Part shown: positions 6,525-15,304 of the stretch, piece after piece
How the letters are laid out: the number at the start of each line of letters is the position of its first letter
Position numbering within the stretch: position 1 is the stretch's first letter
Translations under genes and position numbers: made by a program
The notes under the pieces: model-generated
The model's database searches: none
What the model saw: only the letters and a program-made list of their open reading frames with translations
Told to the model about the DNA's origin: nothing
NCBI RefSeq assembly: GCF_900107815.1
Contig: NZ_FNRK01000003.1
Span: 1 to 64,000 of the forward strand
DNA from: Eubacterium aggregans
Lineage (GTDB): Bacteria > Bacillota > Clostridia > Eubacteriales > Eubacteriaceae
Direction of reading: 5' to 3'
DNA length: 64,000 bases

Positions 6525-6783
6525 AAATATTGATTTAAAACTAGAATTAGCATCTGGCATCCTGAACTCAGTGATTGACAATCACGAAGTTTTGAAGGCT
6601 TATGATGCGGAATTGACCAGGGTTAAAAATGACCCGAACCCATCGAACACAAGAGTAAATGAGTTTGTGGCTATGAAAAACCTAAAGCTTGATAGGCTGC
6701 CCACCAAACAGCTCATGAAAAATAAAATCAGAATCCTGCGGCGGGAGCTGTTGGAACTGTCCTCACTGATTGATGGCGACTGA
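6505..6783 (+). CDS. Hypothetical helical phage protein
   Basis: 92 residues, almost entirely helical and charged (heptad-like spacing at 10-35 and 65-88). ATG 6505 has AAGGAG 7 nt upstream, which rules out the earlier TTG. It overlaps both neighbours. No family recognised. Confidence 0.6.
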   Translation: MTARKCENIDLKLELASGILNSVIDNHEVLKAYDAELTRVKNDPNPSNTRVNEFVAMKNLKLDRLPTKQLMKNKIRILRRELLELSSLIDGD

Positions 6784-7084
6784 GAAGCAGTTTGAGCTCA
6801 AGGTGAGACGGTTTTTAGAGGGCCGTGGTTGCTGGGTACTGAAAACCTGGGGCGGTGGGATGCAGCGGTCCGGGATACCGGATTTACTGGTCTGTTGCGA
6901 TGGATTGTTTTTAGGGATCGAGCTCAAAGCCGAAAGGGGGAAACCGACACCCCTCCAGCTTTGGAACATTGACAAAATTAAAGATGCCGGGGGCATTGGG
7001 ATGGTGCTTTACCCTAATGGCTACGAGAGCTTTAAAAAATTAATTATGGAGATTTTGGATGATAACACGAAAAAAGAAAATTGA
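6773..7084 (+). CDS. VRR-NUC domain endonuclease
   Basis: 103 residues, the whole protein being a minimal VRR-NUC fold of the PD-(D/E)xK superfamily. Active-site pattern: Glu in the first helix, GIPDLLV (Asp about 37) and the E-x-K in GIELKAERG (about 49-51), then PTPLQ. Phage VRR-NUC proteins act as nickases or junction-processing nucleases in replication and recombination. Translation is coupled to the upstream gene (no strong ribosome binding site). Confidence 0.85.
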   Translation: MATEKQFELKVRRFLEGRGCWVLKTWGGGMQRSGIPDLLVCCDGLFLGIELKAERGKPTPLQLWNIDKIKDAGGIGMVLYPNGYESFKKLIMEILDDNTKKEN

Positions 7085-7298
7085 AATTGCAAGTCGTGAT
7101 TTAAACAATCTGAAGAAGAAAGAACCGTTTTTATCAGAGTCGCTTGATTTGGCAATCGATGCCCTGGAGAAAGAAATTCCGGAATCTAAAGAGTTTGAAG
7201 GTTTTACCTATGTGTGTGGAAGGTGTGGAGAAGTCAACCTTCTATCTCTACCGAACGATAAGTGCTGCGTTTCCTGTGGCCAAAGGTTGGTGGAATAG
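7059..7298 (+). CDS. Small zinc-ribbon phage protein
   Basis: 79 residues. A charged helix (1-45) is followed by a four-cysteine ribbon: CGRCG at about 53-56 and CCVSCG near 70. Probably binds zinc and nucleic acid or a partner protein. It overlaps the VRR-NUC gene by 26 nt and abuts the nuclease-ATPase fusion gene, so it may belong to that recombination module. Confidence 0.7.
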   Translation: MITRKKKIEIASRDLNNLKKKEPFLSESLDLAIDALEKEIPESKEFEGFTYVCGRCGEVNLLSLPNDKCCVSCGQRLVE

Positions 7299-9422
7299 AT
7301 GCAGTTTAGTCATTCCAGGGTGGACCTGTTCACCCAATGTAAATATCGATATAAATTACGGTATATCGATAAGCTTAAAACGCTGCCGGATGATAACCCA
7401 TCCAATGCGCTGTTTTTAGGGACGGCCCTCCACACAGGGCTGGAAAAAGGCGTTGATGCGGCGATTGCTGAGTATTATGGCAATTACCCCATCATCACCG
7501 ATGCACACATTAATGAGGCCATTAAACTGGCTGAGATGATTCCACGGACCAAGGCATTATTGCCTCCAGGTGGAGTGTTTGAGCAATCTATTATGACCTC
7601 TGATTTTATCGGTTATATGGATTACCTGGTCCAGGTGGATGAGGTTAAGGTTCGGCGCCGGATGGTGCCGGTGTATGACCTGTACGACTTCAAATACTCC
7701 AACAGTGATGACCGGTACAAAGATTCCGGGCAGCTCACAGAGTACAAACACTTTTATGAGAGTCAAACGAGGCGAAAAATCCGAAATCTGTACTATGTCA
7801 TGGTCCCCAAAGTCGGGATCAGGCAGGGAGATAAAGAGTCATTATACGCCTATCGCAGCCGCATCATTGCAAAATGTCACGATGTGGAGCCGCACTTACT
7901 CCCGGTGAATTATGAGCCGGAGAGAGTCGTTAAGTTTTACCAGGAGATTAAGCACATCCTGGAGTGCAAGGATTTTGATGTTAAGACCGGGGGCTATTTA
8001 TGCAACTGGTGTGATTACAAACAATATTGTCAGGAGGACATAGATTACATGATTTTACCAAAGAATGAACGCAGAACACTGGACAAGGTATCTAAAAAAA
8101 CCATTTGGATTTACGGGGCTCCCTTTAGCGGGAAGACCACCCTGGCCAATCAATTCCCGGACCCCTTAATGCTCAATACGGACGGCAACATCAAATTTGT
8201 GGATGCGCCTTACATCCCCATTAAAAACAGTGTTGAGGTTGACGGGAGAAGGACCATTACCACATTAGCATGGGAGGTGTTCCAGGATGCCATTACGGAG
8301 CTTGAGAAAAAGGACAATGACTTTAAAACCATCGTGGTTGACCTCTTAGAGGATACCTACGAGCATTGCCGGATTTGGTGTTACAACAAATTGGGCATTG
8401 AGCATGAGAGCGACAATAGCTTTAAAGCCTGGGACTACGTGCGGACTCAGTTTTTAAGTACCATGAAGCGCCTTATGAATCTGGATTACGAAAACATCGT
8501 GCTCATTAGCCATGAGGATACCAGCAAAGATATTACCAAAAAATCCGGGGACAAAATCACGGCAATCAAGCCAAACATCCAGGAAAAAACAGCCAATAAG
8601 GTCTCTGGGATGGTGGATATCGTTGCCCGGGTGGTCACAGATGGGAATGTACGGACACTTAATTTTAAATCCGATGAGGTTATCTTCGGTGGCGGACGCC
8701 TTAAGGCTGAGGACTGTGAGATCCCGCTGGACTATGAAGCTTTAATGGAGGTCTATGGGGAAGCCCTTAAAGGCGGTATTGCTAAAGAGCAGCCTAAAAA
8801 GCGTGGGAGACGGGCAAAGAAAGAAGAACCAATCAATGATGAACAAATCAATGAAGCACCAGAAGAACCAGTCACCCAAGAAGAAACAAAAGCGGAAGTA
8901 GTGGAAGAAGAAAAGCCTAAACGCAGACGGTCCAGAAAAACGAAAGATGAAATCCTGGTGGAAGAACCCCAACAAGAGGAACCGCAAGCAGAAGAAAAGG
9001 TAGAGGAAAAACCAAAGACCCGCCGGAGCCGGAAAACTAAACCGGTAGATGAGGTGAAGTATTGGCTTGATCCTGTATCAGGGTGTGTCACCAAAACTGT
9101 GGGTGATGAAGAGCCGGACGATGGATTTACCGATGAAATTTGTGAGGATGCATTTAATATCGCACTCGCTGAGGCTGAAAAAAACTGGACACCCGGTGGA
9201 GGTAACGATGAATTTATCCGTGAGAATAAGTATTGGATGGATCCCACCAGTGGATGCGTGTGTAAAACACCATTTGATAAAGCCCCGGATGACGAATACA
9301 CCCAGGAAATTACAAAGGCTGTATTTGAGCGATTAATGACAGAACCCGTGGATGATGACGATGCCGAACCAATTGAAGAATCCCCTAAACGTACCAGAAG
9401 AACCCGTAAAGCAAGAGACTAA
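7299..9422 (+). CDS. Fusion protein: Cas4/AddB-like Fe-S nuclease plus Sak4-like RecA-fold ATPase, with repeat tail
   Basis: 707 residues in three parts. Residues 1-250: PD-(D/E)xK exonuclease with Asp108, D130-x-K132 and four cysteines (C14, C235, C238, C244) in the one-plus-three spacing of AddB/Cas4 iron-sulfur nucleases. Residues 265-490: a RecA-like ATPase with Walker A GAPFSGKT (273-280) and Walker B VVDLLED (about 347), resembling phage Sak4 single-strand annealing proteins. Residues 500-707: Lys/Glu-rich linker with RRSRKTK repeats and two copies of a KYW(L/M)DPxSGCVxKT element (about 588 and 649). Exonuclease and annealing protein are normally separate genes in phage recombination pairs; here one polypeptide holds both. 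It precedes an SSB-like gene, which fits a recombination module. Confidence 0.85.
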   Translation: MQFSHSRVDLFTQCKYRYKLRYIDKLKTLPDDNPSNALFLGTALHTGLEKGVDAAIAEYYGNYPIITDAHINEAIKLAEMIPRTKALLPPGGVFEQSIMTSDFIGYMDYLVQVDEVKVRRRMVPVYDLYDFKYSNSDDRYKDSGQLTEYKHFYESQTRRKIRNLYYVMVPKVGIRQGDKESLYAYRSRIIAKCHDVEPHLLPVNYEPERVVKFYQEIKHILECKDFDVKTGGYLCNWCDYKQYCQEDIDYMILPKNERRTLDKVSKKTIWIYGAPFSGKTTLANQFPDPLMLNTDGNIKFVDAPYIPIKNSVEVDGRRTITTLAWEVFQDAITELEKKDNDFKTIVVDLLEDTYEHCRIWCYNKLGIEHESDNSFKAWDYVRTQFLSTMKRLMNLDYENIVLISHEDTSKDITKKSGDKITAIKPNIQEKTANKVSGMVDIVARVVTDGNVRTLNFKSDEVIFGGGRLKAEDCEIPLDYEALMEVYGEALKGGIAKEQPKKRGRRAKKEEPINDEQINEAPEEPVTQEETKAEVVEEEKPKRRRSRKTKDEILVEEPQQEEPQAEEKVEEKPKTRRSRKTKPVDEVKYWLDPVSGCVTKTVGDEEPDDGFTDEICEDAFNIALAEAEKNWTPGGGNDEFIRENKYWMDPTSGCVCKTPFDKAPDDEYTQEITKAVFERLMTEPVDDDDAEPIEESPKRTRRTRKARD

Positions 9423-9440
9423 TTGACGAGGAGATATAAA

Positions 9441-9905
9441 ATGACTATTGATTTTAAAAAACTGAACCGTGAATATGACCTGAAAGGTCTGAATGAAGAT
9501 GCCAAGGAAGCCCGCAAGAATGGGGGGAGTTTTGAAGAGCTCCCCCCGGGGGAATACGAGGTGGCCTTAAACTCCCTGGAACTCAAGCTCACCGGAGAAA
9601 AATCTAAAAACCCGGGGGCACCCATGGCAAGCTTTTGCTTTAAGGTAGTATCCGACACCAATAAAGGCCGCCTGATCTTCTGGAATCAGGTCCTCACCCA
9701 GGGCTTCCAGATTGACATTGTGCTGAAATTCCTGGAATCTCTTGAAACAGAAGCTCCCATCGATTGTGATGGCTCAGACTGGGAAGCCTTCAACGAAATG
9801 TTATTGGATGTGGCGGAATGTATGGACGGGGTGGAATTTTTACTGGAAATCAAGGAAAACAATAAAGGCTTCCGGAATTACGAAGTCATTGAAATTTATG
9901 AATAA
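9441..9905 (+). CDS. DUF669-family phage protein (SSB-like)
   Basis: 154 residues; ATG 9441 has GAGGAG upstream, whereas the frame is open further left. The pattern PPGEYEVALNSLELKLT..GAPMASFCFKVV..GRLIFWNQVLTQ resembles DUF669 proteins, which sit beside Sak4/RecT-type genes and are thought to bind single-stranded DNA. It follows the fusion protein directly and overlaps the next helicase by one base. Confidence 0.8.
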   Translation: MTIDFKKLNREYDLKGLNEDAKEARKNGGSFEELPPGEYEVALNSLELKLTGEKSKNPGAPMASFCFKVVSDTNKGRLIFWNQVLTQGFQIDIVLKFLESLETEAPIDCDGSDWEAFNEMLLDVAECMDGVEFLLEIKENNKGFRNYEVIEIYE

Positions 9906-11278
9906 TGAAAGATTATGAGACATTTTTAAACCGTAAAAATGAAATCATGATGAGTGCCGGGATTGAGGGTGATTTAACTCTCAATCCCAAACTTTATGAT
10001 TTTCAGCGGGATATCGTGCGGTGGGCATTGTTCAAGGGGCGGGCTGCCATCTTTGCGGATTGCGGACTGGGTAAAACCATCATGCAGTTGGAGTGGGCGC
10101 ATCAAGTCCACCTGTACTGTGGCGGGGATGTGCTTATTTTAGCCCCTCTGAGCGTCACAGAGCAGACAAAACGAGAGGGTCAAGCGTTTGGTATAGCGGT
10201 CCAGGTTTGTGAGTCTCAGGCGGATGTGGTACCCGGTATCAATATCACCAATTATGAAAAATTGGCCAAATTTGACGCCACGCATTTTAAAGGCGTCGTC
10301 CTGGATGAATCGTCAATCCTTAAAAGCTTCACAGGCAAGGTCAGGACCGCTATCATCGATGCTTTTAGAGGCTGCCGGTATCGTTTGGCCTGTACGGCTA
10401 CCCCGGCGCCTAATGATTACATGGAGCTAGGAAATCATGCCGAATTTTTGGATGTGATGAGCCGGAATGAGATGTTAGCCACATTCTTTGTCCACGATAG
10501 TGGAAATACCTCAAAATGGCGTTTGAAACGTCATGCGGAGGATATCTTTTGGCAGTGGATGGCGGGGTGGTCTGTGTTTATGGACAATCCAAAATCCCTG
10601 GGATACGAGGTTACTGGTTATGATTTGCCGCCACTAAATATCCATGAGATTATCGTGGATGGTGACATTGCCATTGATGAGGCATTAACCCTTACAGAGC
10701 GACGTAAGGCCCGCAAAGATACCCTGGATTTACGCTGTCAGGCGGCAGCCGATTTGATTAACGCAAGTGATGACCAATGGCTGGTTTGGTGTGACCTCAA
10801 CGCTGAGAGTCAGGGGTTATATGACCGAATCGAGGACAGCTTCCAGGTTCGGGGGTCCGATAAGGCCCAGTACAAGATGGACATTATGAGTGAGTTTTCC
10901 GATGACCTGGTTAAATGCCTGATTACAAAGCCATCCATTGCAGGATTTGGGATGAATTGGCAGCAGTGCCACAAGATGGTATTTGTTGGATTGTCGGACA
11001 GCTACGAAAAATATTACCAGGCCATGCGGCGGTGTTGGCGGTTCGGACAGGATCAACCTGTGGATGTCTATATCATCATATCAGCCCGGGAAGGGGCGGT
11101 GAAATCCAATATCGAGCGCAAAGAGACCGATGCCAAGAAAATGCAAGAGGCCACGATCGAGTATACCAAAGAGATTACAAAAAATAATCTCAAGCAGACT
11201 GCCCGCATGGTCACGCCATATGAACCAGAAGTAATGATGAGTCTGCCAGATTGGGAGGAATTTTATGAGAGTGCTTAA
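9905..11278 (+). CDS. Phage SNF2-family helicase (second copy)
   Basis: 457 residues. Walker A CGLGKT (about 54-59), DEAH-box equivalent VLDESS (about 135), TATPAPND motif III, and C-terminal GFGMNWQQC plus QAMRRCWRFGQ (motifs V and VI). It is only distantly similar to the first SNF2 gene (4262), so it is not a recent duplication. Start overlaps the preceding stop (TAATG); its last 14 nt overlap the methyltransferase gene, suggesting the two are a functional pair. Confidence 0.92.
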   Translation: MKDYETFLNRKNEIMMSAGIEGDLTLNPKLYDFQRDIVRWALFKGRAAIFADCGLGKTIMQLEWAHQVHLYCGGDVLILAPLSVTEQTKREGQAFGIAVQVCESQADVVPGINITNYEKLAKFDATHFKGVVLDESSILKSFTGKVRTAIIDAFRGCRYRLACTATPAPNDYMELGNHAEFLDVMSRNEMLATFFVHDSGNTSKWRLKRHAEDIFWQWMAGWSVFMDNPKSLGYEVTGYDLPPLNIHEIIVDGDIAIDEALTLTERRKARKDTLDLRCQAAADLINASDDQWLVWCDLNAESQGLYDRIEDSFQVRGSDKAQYKMDIMSEFSDDLVKCLITKPSIAGFGMNWQQCHKMVFVGLSDSYEKYYQAMRRCWRFGQDQPVDVYIIISAREGAVKSNIERKETDAKKMQEATIEYTKEITKNNLKQTARMVTPYEPEVMMSLPDWEEFYESA

Positions 11279-12251
11279 CCAAAAAGTCAATGAATGGTAC
11301 AGCCTGTACAACGGGGACAGCATTAAAGTCCTGGAGGGAATCCCGGATGACAGCGTCCATTACAGTCTGTTTAGCCCACCCTTTGCCAGTTTATACACCT
11401 ACAGCAACAGTAACCGGGATATGGGCAATAGTCGTGGAGACGATGAGTTTTACCATCATTTTGAGTATCTGATCCAAGAGCTTTATCGGGTGACGATGCC
11501 TGGGCGGTTATTATCATTCCACTGCATGGATTTGCCGGCGATGAAAAGCCGGGACGGCTATATCGGGGTGAAGGACTTCCCAGGGAAATTGATTCGCACC
11601 TTTGAGGATTTTGGATTTATTTATCACAGCCGGGTGACTGTGTGGAAGGATCCGCTGGTGGAAGCCACCCGGACCCATGCCCTGGGGCTGCTCCATAAGC
11701 AGATTGTCAAGGACAGCGCCATGTGCCGCCAAGGCCTACCGGATTATATTATCACGATGCGTAAACCCGGGGATAACCCGGAGATGATTAACCATCCCGA
11801 TGGGTTTACCACATTTTATGGTGACCACGAGCCAGAGGGTGAAAAAACAGAACAGGAAAAACCAGACGACGAAGCCGTTGAGAAGCACGAAAAATATAAC
11901 AATAATCCAGTGTATAGCCATCAAGTATGGCGGCGTTATGCCAGCCCGGTGTGGATGGATATCCGGCAGTCTAACACTCTTAACCGGACGGATGCCAGGG
12001 ACGAGAAGGACGAGCGGCACATTTGCCCGTTGCAGTTGGATGTAATTGCCCGGTGTCTGGAATTGTGGACGAATCCGGGGGACATCGTGCTGGATCCATT
12101 TGCTGGCATTGGCAGCACTAATTATGTGGCGCTTAGGATGGACCGCCGAACGGTTGGTGTGGAACTCAAAGAGTCTTATTATGAGCAAGCGGTCATTAAC
12201 TGTGAGCGGGCGTTGGGTGAGGATATTATTGAGGATGGGAGGAAATTATAA
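11265..12251 (+). CDS. Phage DNA methyltransferase (beta-class, SPPF motif)
   Basis: 328 residues. Catalytic motif IV reads SPPF (about 37-40) near the N-terminus and the AdoMet motif I reads DPFAGIGST (about 283) near the C-terminus, the order of beta-class amino-methyltransferases. SPP(Y/F) is typical of N4-cytosine enzymes, so m4C is more likely than m6A, but this is not certain. A variable charged insert (about 185-215) probably holds target recognition. No cognate restriction gene is adjacent; a protective or regulatory role in phage DNA is likely. Confidence 0.88.
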   Translation: MRVLNQKVNEWYSLYNGDSIKVLEGIPDDSVHYSLFSPPFASLYTYSNSNRDMGNSRGDDEFYHHFEYLIQELYRVTMPGRLLSFHCMDLPAMKSRDGYIGVKDFPGKLIRTFEDFGFIYHSRVTVWKDPLVEATRTHALGLLHKQIVKDSAMCRQGLPDYIITMRKPGDNPEMINHPDGFTTFYGDHEPEGEKTEQEKPDDEAVEKHEKYNNNPVYSHQVWRRYASPVWMDIRQSNTLNRTDARDEKDERHICPLQLDVIARCLELWTNPGDIVLDPFAGIGSTNYVALRMDRRTVGVELKESYYEQAVINCERALGEDIIEDGRKL

Positions 12252-13243
12252 TGGAATCGTATGAGTTTAGGCAAAAGCAATCTTTGCCATATCCGGCTAA
12301 GGTTCAGCACGCAGCACAAAGGGCCCAAGAGTTTTATGACACGGTTGAGAACTGCCACGTTTCAGTCGGCGGACTCGACAGCATCACTTTACTTCTTTTC
12401 CTCCGATCCATTGGGATTGATGTGCCGGCTATATCGGTGTCTCAGCTGGAGGACAAAAGCATTCAACAAATTCATGACGGGATTGGTGTCATTAAGCTAA
12501 AGCCTATCAAAAGCAAGGCAAAAGTAATCAGTGAGTTTGGATTTCCAGTCATCTCCAAACAGGTTGCTAGCAAAATCGCCCTACTCCAGAATCCGACAGA
12601 AAAAAATAAAACGGTTAGAAATGCCATCATTACCGGGGACTGTGGCAAGCAAGGTGGGTACCGTAAAGGTACCCGGATGCGGTTACCCCAAAAGTGGCTC
12701 AATCTCTTCGGTGGTCCAGAAAACGAGAAATATGATACAGATTATCAAACAGCTCCATTTTTAGTCAGTAATAAATGCTGCTATTACCTTAAAGAAAAAC
12801 CTTGTAATGATTGGGCAAGAGAGCATAAGAGTAGCCCTTTTTTAGGCCTCATGGCATCTGAAGGAGGACAGCGTGAAATGGCGCTCGTCAAGCATGGGTG
12901 TAACTACTACGGTAAGACGGTCACCCGGTCGGCACCATTTGCTATTTTTAACCGACAAGATTTATTGCAGTTGGCGTTGGAGTTGGAGGTTCCGGTTCCA
13001 AGAATTTATGGTGAAATTGTCCGGGATTCTGACGGGACGCTGAGGACTACCAGAGCCCAGAGGACAGGGTGCTCAATGTGCGGGTTTGGCATCCACCTGG
13101 AAAAACGCCCCCATCGCTTTGATCGACTGCGGGAAGACAATCCAAAAGAGTGGCATTATTGGATGTATGACGTTGGATGGGGGGGGTCCTGGATTACATC
13201 GGTGTTGCGTGGGAAGATGAGGTTAAAGCATGATTTTTTATGA
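12251..13243 (+). CDS. PAPS reductase/DndC-like PP-loop protein
   Basis: 330 residues. The PP-loop SVGGLDSIT (about 38-46) is the adenylation motif of the PAPS reductase/ATP pyrophosphatase superfamily. Cysteines occur in pairs, CCYYLKEKPC (about 177-186) and CSMCGFG (about 274-277), compatible with an iron-sulfur cluster as in DndC-type enzymes. Phages often carry such genes; their substrate is not established. It overlaps the methyltransferase stop (TAATG) and is followed by the polymerase, so a link to nucleotide or DNA modification is plausible inference. Confidence 0.8.
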   Translation: MESYEFRQKQSLPYPAKVQHAAQRAQEFYDTVENCHVSVGGLDSITLLLFLRSIGIDVPAISVSQLEDKSIQQIHDGIGVIKLKPIKSKAKVISEFGFPVISKQVASKIALLQNPTEKNKTVRNAIITGDCGKQGGYRKGTRMRLPQKWLNLFGGPENEKYDTDYQTAPFLVSNKCCYYLKEKPCNDWAREHKSSPFLGLMASEGGQREMALVKHGCNYYGKTVTRSAPFAIFNRQDLLQLALELEVPVPRIYGEIVRDSDGTLRTTRAQRTGCSMCGFGIHLEKRPHRFDRLREDNPKEWHYWMYDVGWGGSWITSVLRGKMRLKHDFL

Positions 13244-14987
13244 CTTCGAAGTTTTTAAATATGACTGGATGGTAGTGCTCATTGATGTCATCAATGAGAA
13301 AACAACCTCCATCGTCAACGACAAAGATGCCCTGGAAGAGTTTTATAATGCGCACAAAGAGGATATCTTCATCGGATATAACAGCCGGAATTATGATCAA
13401 TGGATTTTTAAAGGCATCCTCTGTGGATTCAATCCAAAGGAAATCAATGATTTTATCATCGTCAAAGGCCAGAAGGGAGGGCAATTCAGCCAGCTTTTTT
13501 ACAAAATACCGCTCATTAATTTTGACATCATGCCGCCGTTTATGGGGCTTAAGCAGCTAGAGGGCTACATGGGCAGCGACATTCGGGAAACGTCCGTTCC
13601 CTTTGATATTGATCGCAAATTGACCCAAGGGGAAATTGAGGACACCATCAAATATTGCATCCATGACGTGGAGCAAACGGTGGAAGTGTTTTGTCGGATG
13701 CGGGAAGAGTTTGACAGCGTTATGGGGCTCATCAAAGCCTTTGAGCTCCCACTGACAGATGTTGGTAAAACCAAGGCCCAGTTATCGGCTAAAATCCTCA
13801 ATTGCACCAAAAAAAAGCACGATGACGAGTGGGATTTGATTATCCCGGATACTCTCAGATTGGGGAAATATAAAAATGTCCTGGACTGGTATTTAAACCC
13901 AGTCAATCACAACTACTCCAAAGAGCTTAGTATTGACGTCGCCGGGGTCCCCCACAGTTTTAGATGGGGCGGACTCCATGGGGCGATACCTAAGTATAGT
14001 GGAGAGGGCGTCTATCTCAATGTGGACGTGGCCAGTTATTACCCGGCTCTTATGATTGAGTATGGATTCGGGAGCCGGAATATGGCCAATCCAGACAAAT
14101 ACCGGGAAATCCGGGATTTGAGAATCAAATATAAGCACGATAAGAATCCCATGCAGGCACCGCTTAAAATCGTCCTCAACAGCACATACGGGGCAATGAA
14201 GGACAAATATAACGCCCTGTATGACCCACGGCAAGCCAATAACGTCTGTGTCGGTGGGCAATTGTTACTTTTAGATCTAATCGAAAAATTAGAGGGGCAT
14301 TGCGAGTTGATTCAGTCCAATACCGATGGTTTGATTATCAAAATCCCCGATACGGACGATGCCTTCAATACTATTGACGATATCTGTTTTGAGTGGGAGC
14401 AGCGGACCAGGATGCAATTGGAATTTGACACCTATGCGCGGATTTATCAAAAGGATGTCAATAATTACATCATCGTGGACGATGAGGGTAATTTTAAATC
14501 CAAAGGCGCCTACGTTAAAAAACCAAAGCCCCTGGACAATGATTTGCCAATCCTTAAAACAGCAGTGCTGGAGTATTTTATCCATGGTGTCCCGGTAGAG
14601 GATACCATCAATGGATGTAATGAGTTTATCCAATTCCAAAAAATCGTTAAGGTGTCCGGGAAGTATTCCCACGCTCTTTATAATCCAACGGTAACTACTA
14701 GAAAAATCCGGGATGAAAATGGGAAGTTGAAAACCATCAAGGTATTTGAGGGTGGCCACATCCAGACGAACCGAACCTTTAGGGTATTTGCATACAACCA
14801 AAAGACTGGGTCACTCTATAAGGTCAAGAACGCCAAGAAAAACCCGGAAAAATTTGCAGATACCCCAGAATGGGCCAGCATTTATAATCAGTCTGTGGAG
14901 GGTGTACCGGTGCCACTCTGGCTGGATAAACAGTGGTACATCGATAAGGCCATTGGGCGATTAAGAGATTTTGGAGTGAAATTATGA
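13230..14987 (+). CDS. Phage DNA polymerase, family B-like with 3'-5' exonuclease
   Basis: 585 residues, compact. The exonuclease domain has Exo I YDFEVF (about 4-9), Exo II IGYNSRNYD (about 48-56) and Exo III YCIHD (about 143-147). Polymerase motif A DVASYYPALM (about 269), motif B KIVLNSTYG (about 313) and motif C SNTDGLI (about 362) follow in family B order. Replicates the phage genome with the D5-like primase/helicase encoded next. It overlaps the PP-loop gene by 14 nt. Confidence 0.92.
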   Translation: MIFYDFEVFKYDWMVVLIDVINEKTTSIVNDKDALEEFYNAHKEDIFIGYNSRNYDQWIFKGILCGFNPKEINDFIIVKGQKGGQFSQLFYKIPLINFDIMPPFMGLKQLEGYMGSDIRETSVPFDIDRKLTQGEIEDTIKYCIHDVEQTVEVFCRMREEFDSVMGLIKAFELPLTDVGKTKAQLSAKILNCTKKKHDDEWDLIIPDTLRLGKYKNVLDWYLNPVNHNYSKELSIDVAGVPHSFRWGGLHGAIPKYSGEGVYLNVDVASYYPALMIEYGFGSRNMANPDKYREIRDLRIKYKHDKNPMQAPLKIVLNSTYGAMKDKYNALYDPRQANNVCVGGQLLLLDLIEKLEGHCELIQSNTDGLIIKIPDTDDAFNTIDDICFEWEQRTRMQLEFDTYARIYQKDVNNYIIVDDEGNFKSKGAYVKKPKPLDNDLPILKTAVLEYFIHGVPVEDTINGCNEFIQFQKIVKVSGKYSHALYNPTVTTRKIRDENGKLKTIKVFEGGHIQTNRTFRVFAYNQKTGSLYKVKNAKKNPEKFADTPEWASIYNQSVEGVPVPLWLDKQWYIDKAIGRLRDFGVKL

Positions 14988-15304
14988 TTGTACATTTGGA
15001 ATATTGCAATCCGTTTAAAAGCAGGGGATCTATAACCATTGATTTAAAATCATTGTGCCTGAACGAAAAAACAAAAGTTGAATATGAGGATAATGATAAA
15101 AGGCACATTAAGAAGAAATACAGGGATTGCGATATTAAGAATATTTTTAAAATATTCAAGAAATTACTCACTGGTACAGAAATTGAAGATGTTCAAAAGT
15201 TTTTAAATGACAACAGCGAGCATTATGGCGAAATGTTTAAAAAAACTGTGGCTTGTAATAATGACGTTTGCCGGAATATCGAAAGGGTGAAAATTAATGA
15301 ATGA
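14984..15304 (+). CDS. Hypothetical phage protein
   Basis: 106 residues, Lys/Asp/Asn-rich and more AT-rich than its neighbours. It contains a helical segment (about 45-90) and no recognised motif. It overlaps the polymerase (ATGA) and the primase start, and is therefore cotranslated in the replication operon. Confidence 0.6.
   Translation: MIVHLEYCNPFKSRGSITIDLKSLCLNEKTKVEYEDNDKRHIKKKYRDCDIKNIFKIFKKLLTGTEIEDVQKFLNDNSEHYGEMFKKTVACNNDVCRNIERVKINE

Noticed and set aside
7299..8050. cas4 gene as evidence of a CRISPR system
   Set aside because: The Cas4-like nuclease domain is fused to a phage recombinase and lies in a replication module; no other cas gene or array is present.
8753..9301. 182-codon minus-strand frame, Ser/Phe-rich
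   Set aside because: Low-complexity mirror of the Lys/Glu-rich tail of the fusion protein; no start signal.
11736..12188. 150-codon minus-strand frame
   Set aside because: Lies opposite the methyltransferase catalytic region, which is clearly coding; no independent evidence.
11265..12251. Type II restriction-modification system
   Set aside because: A methyltransferase is present but neighbours are a helicase and a PP-loop protein; no restriction endonuclease is recognisable. The VRR-NUC gene is 4 kb away and part of the recombination genes.
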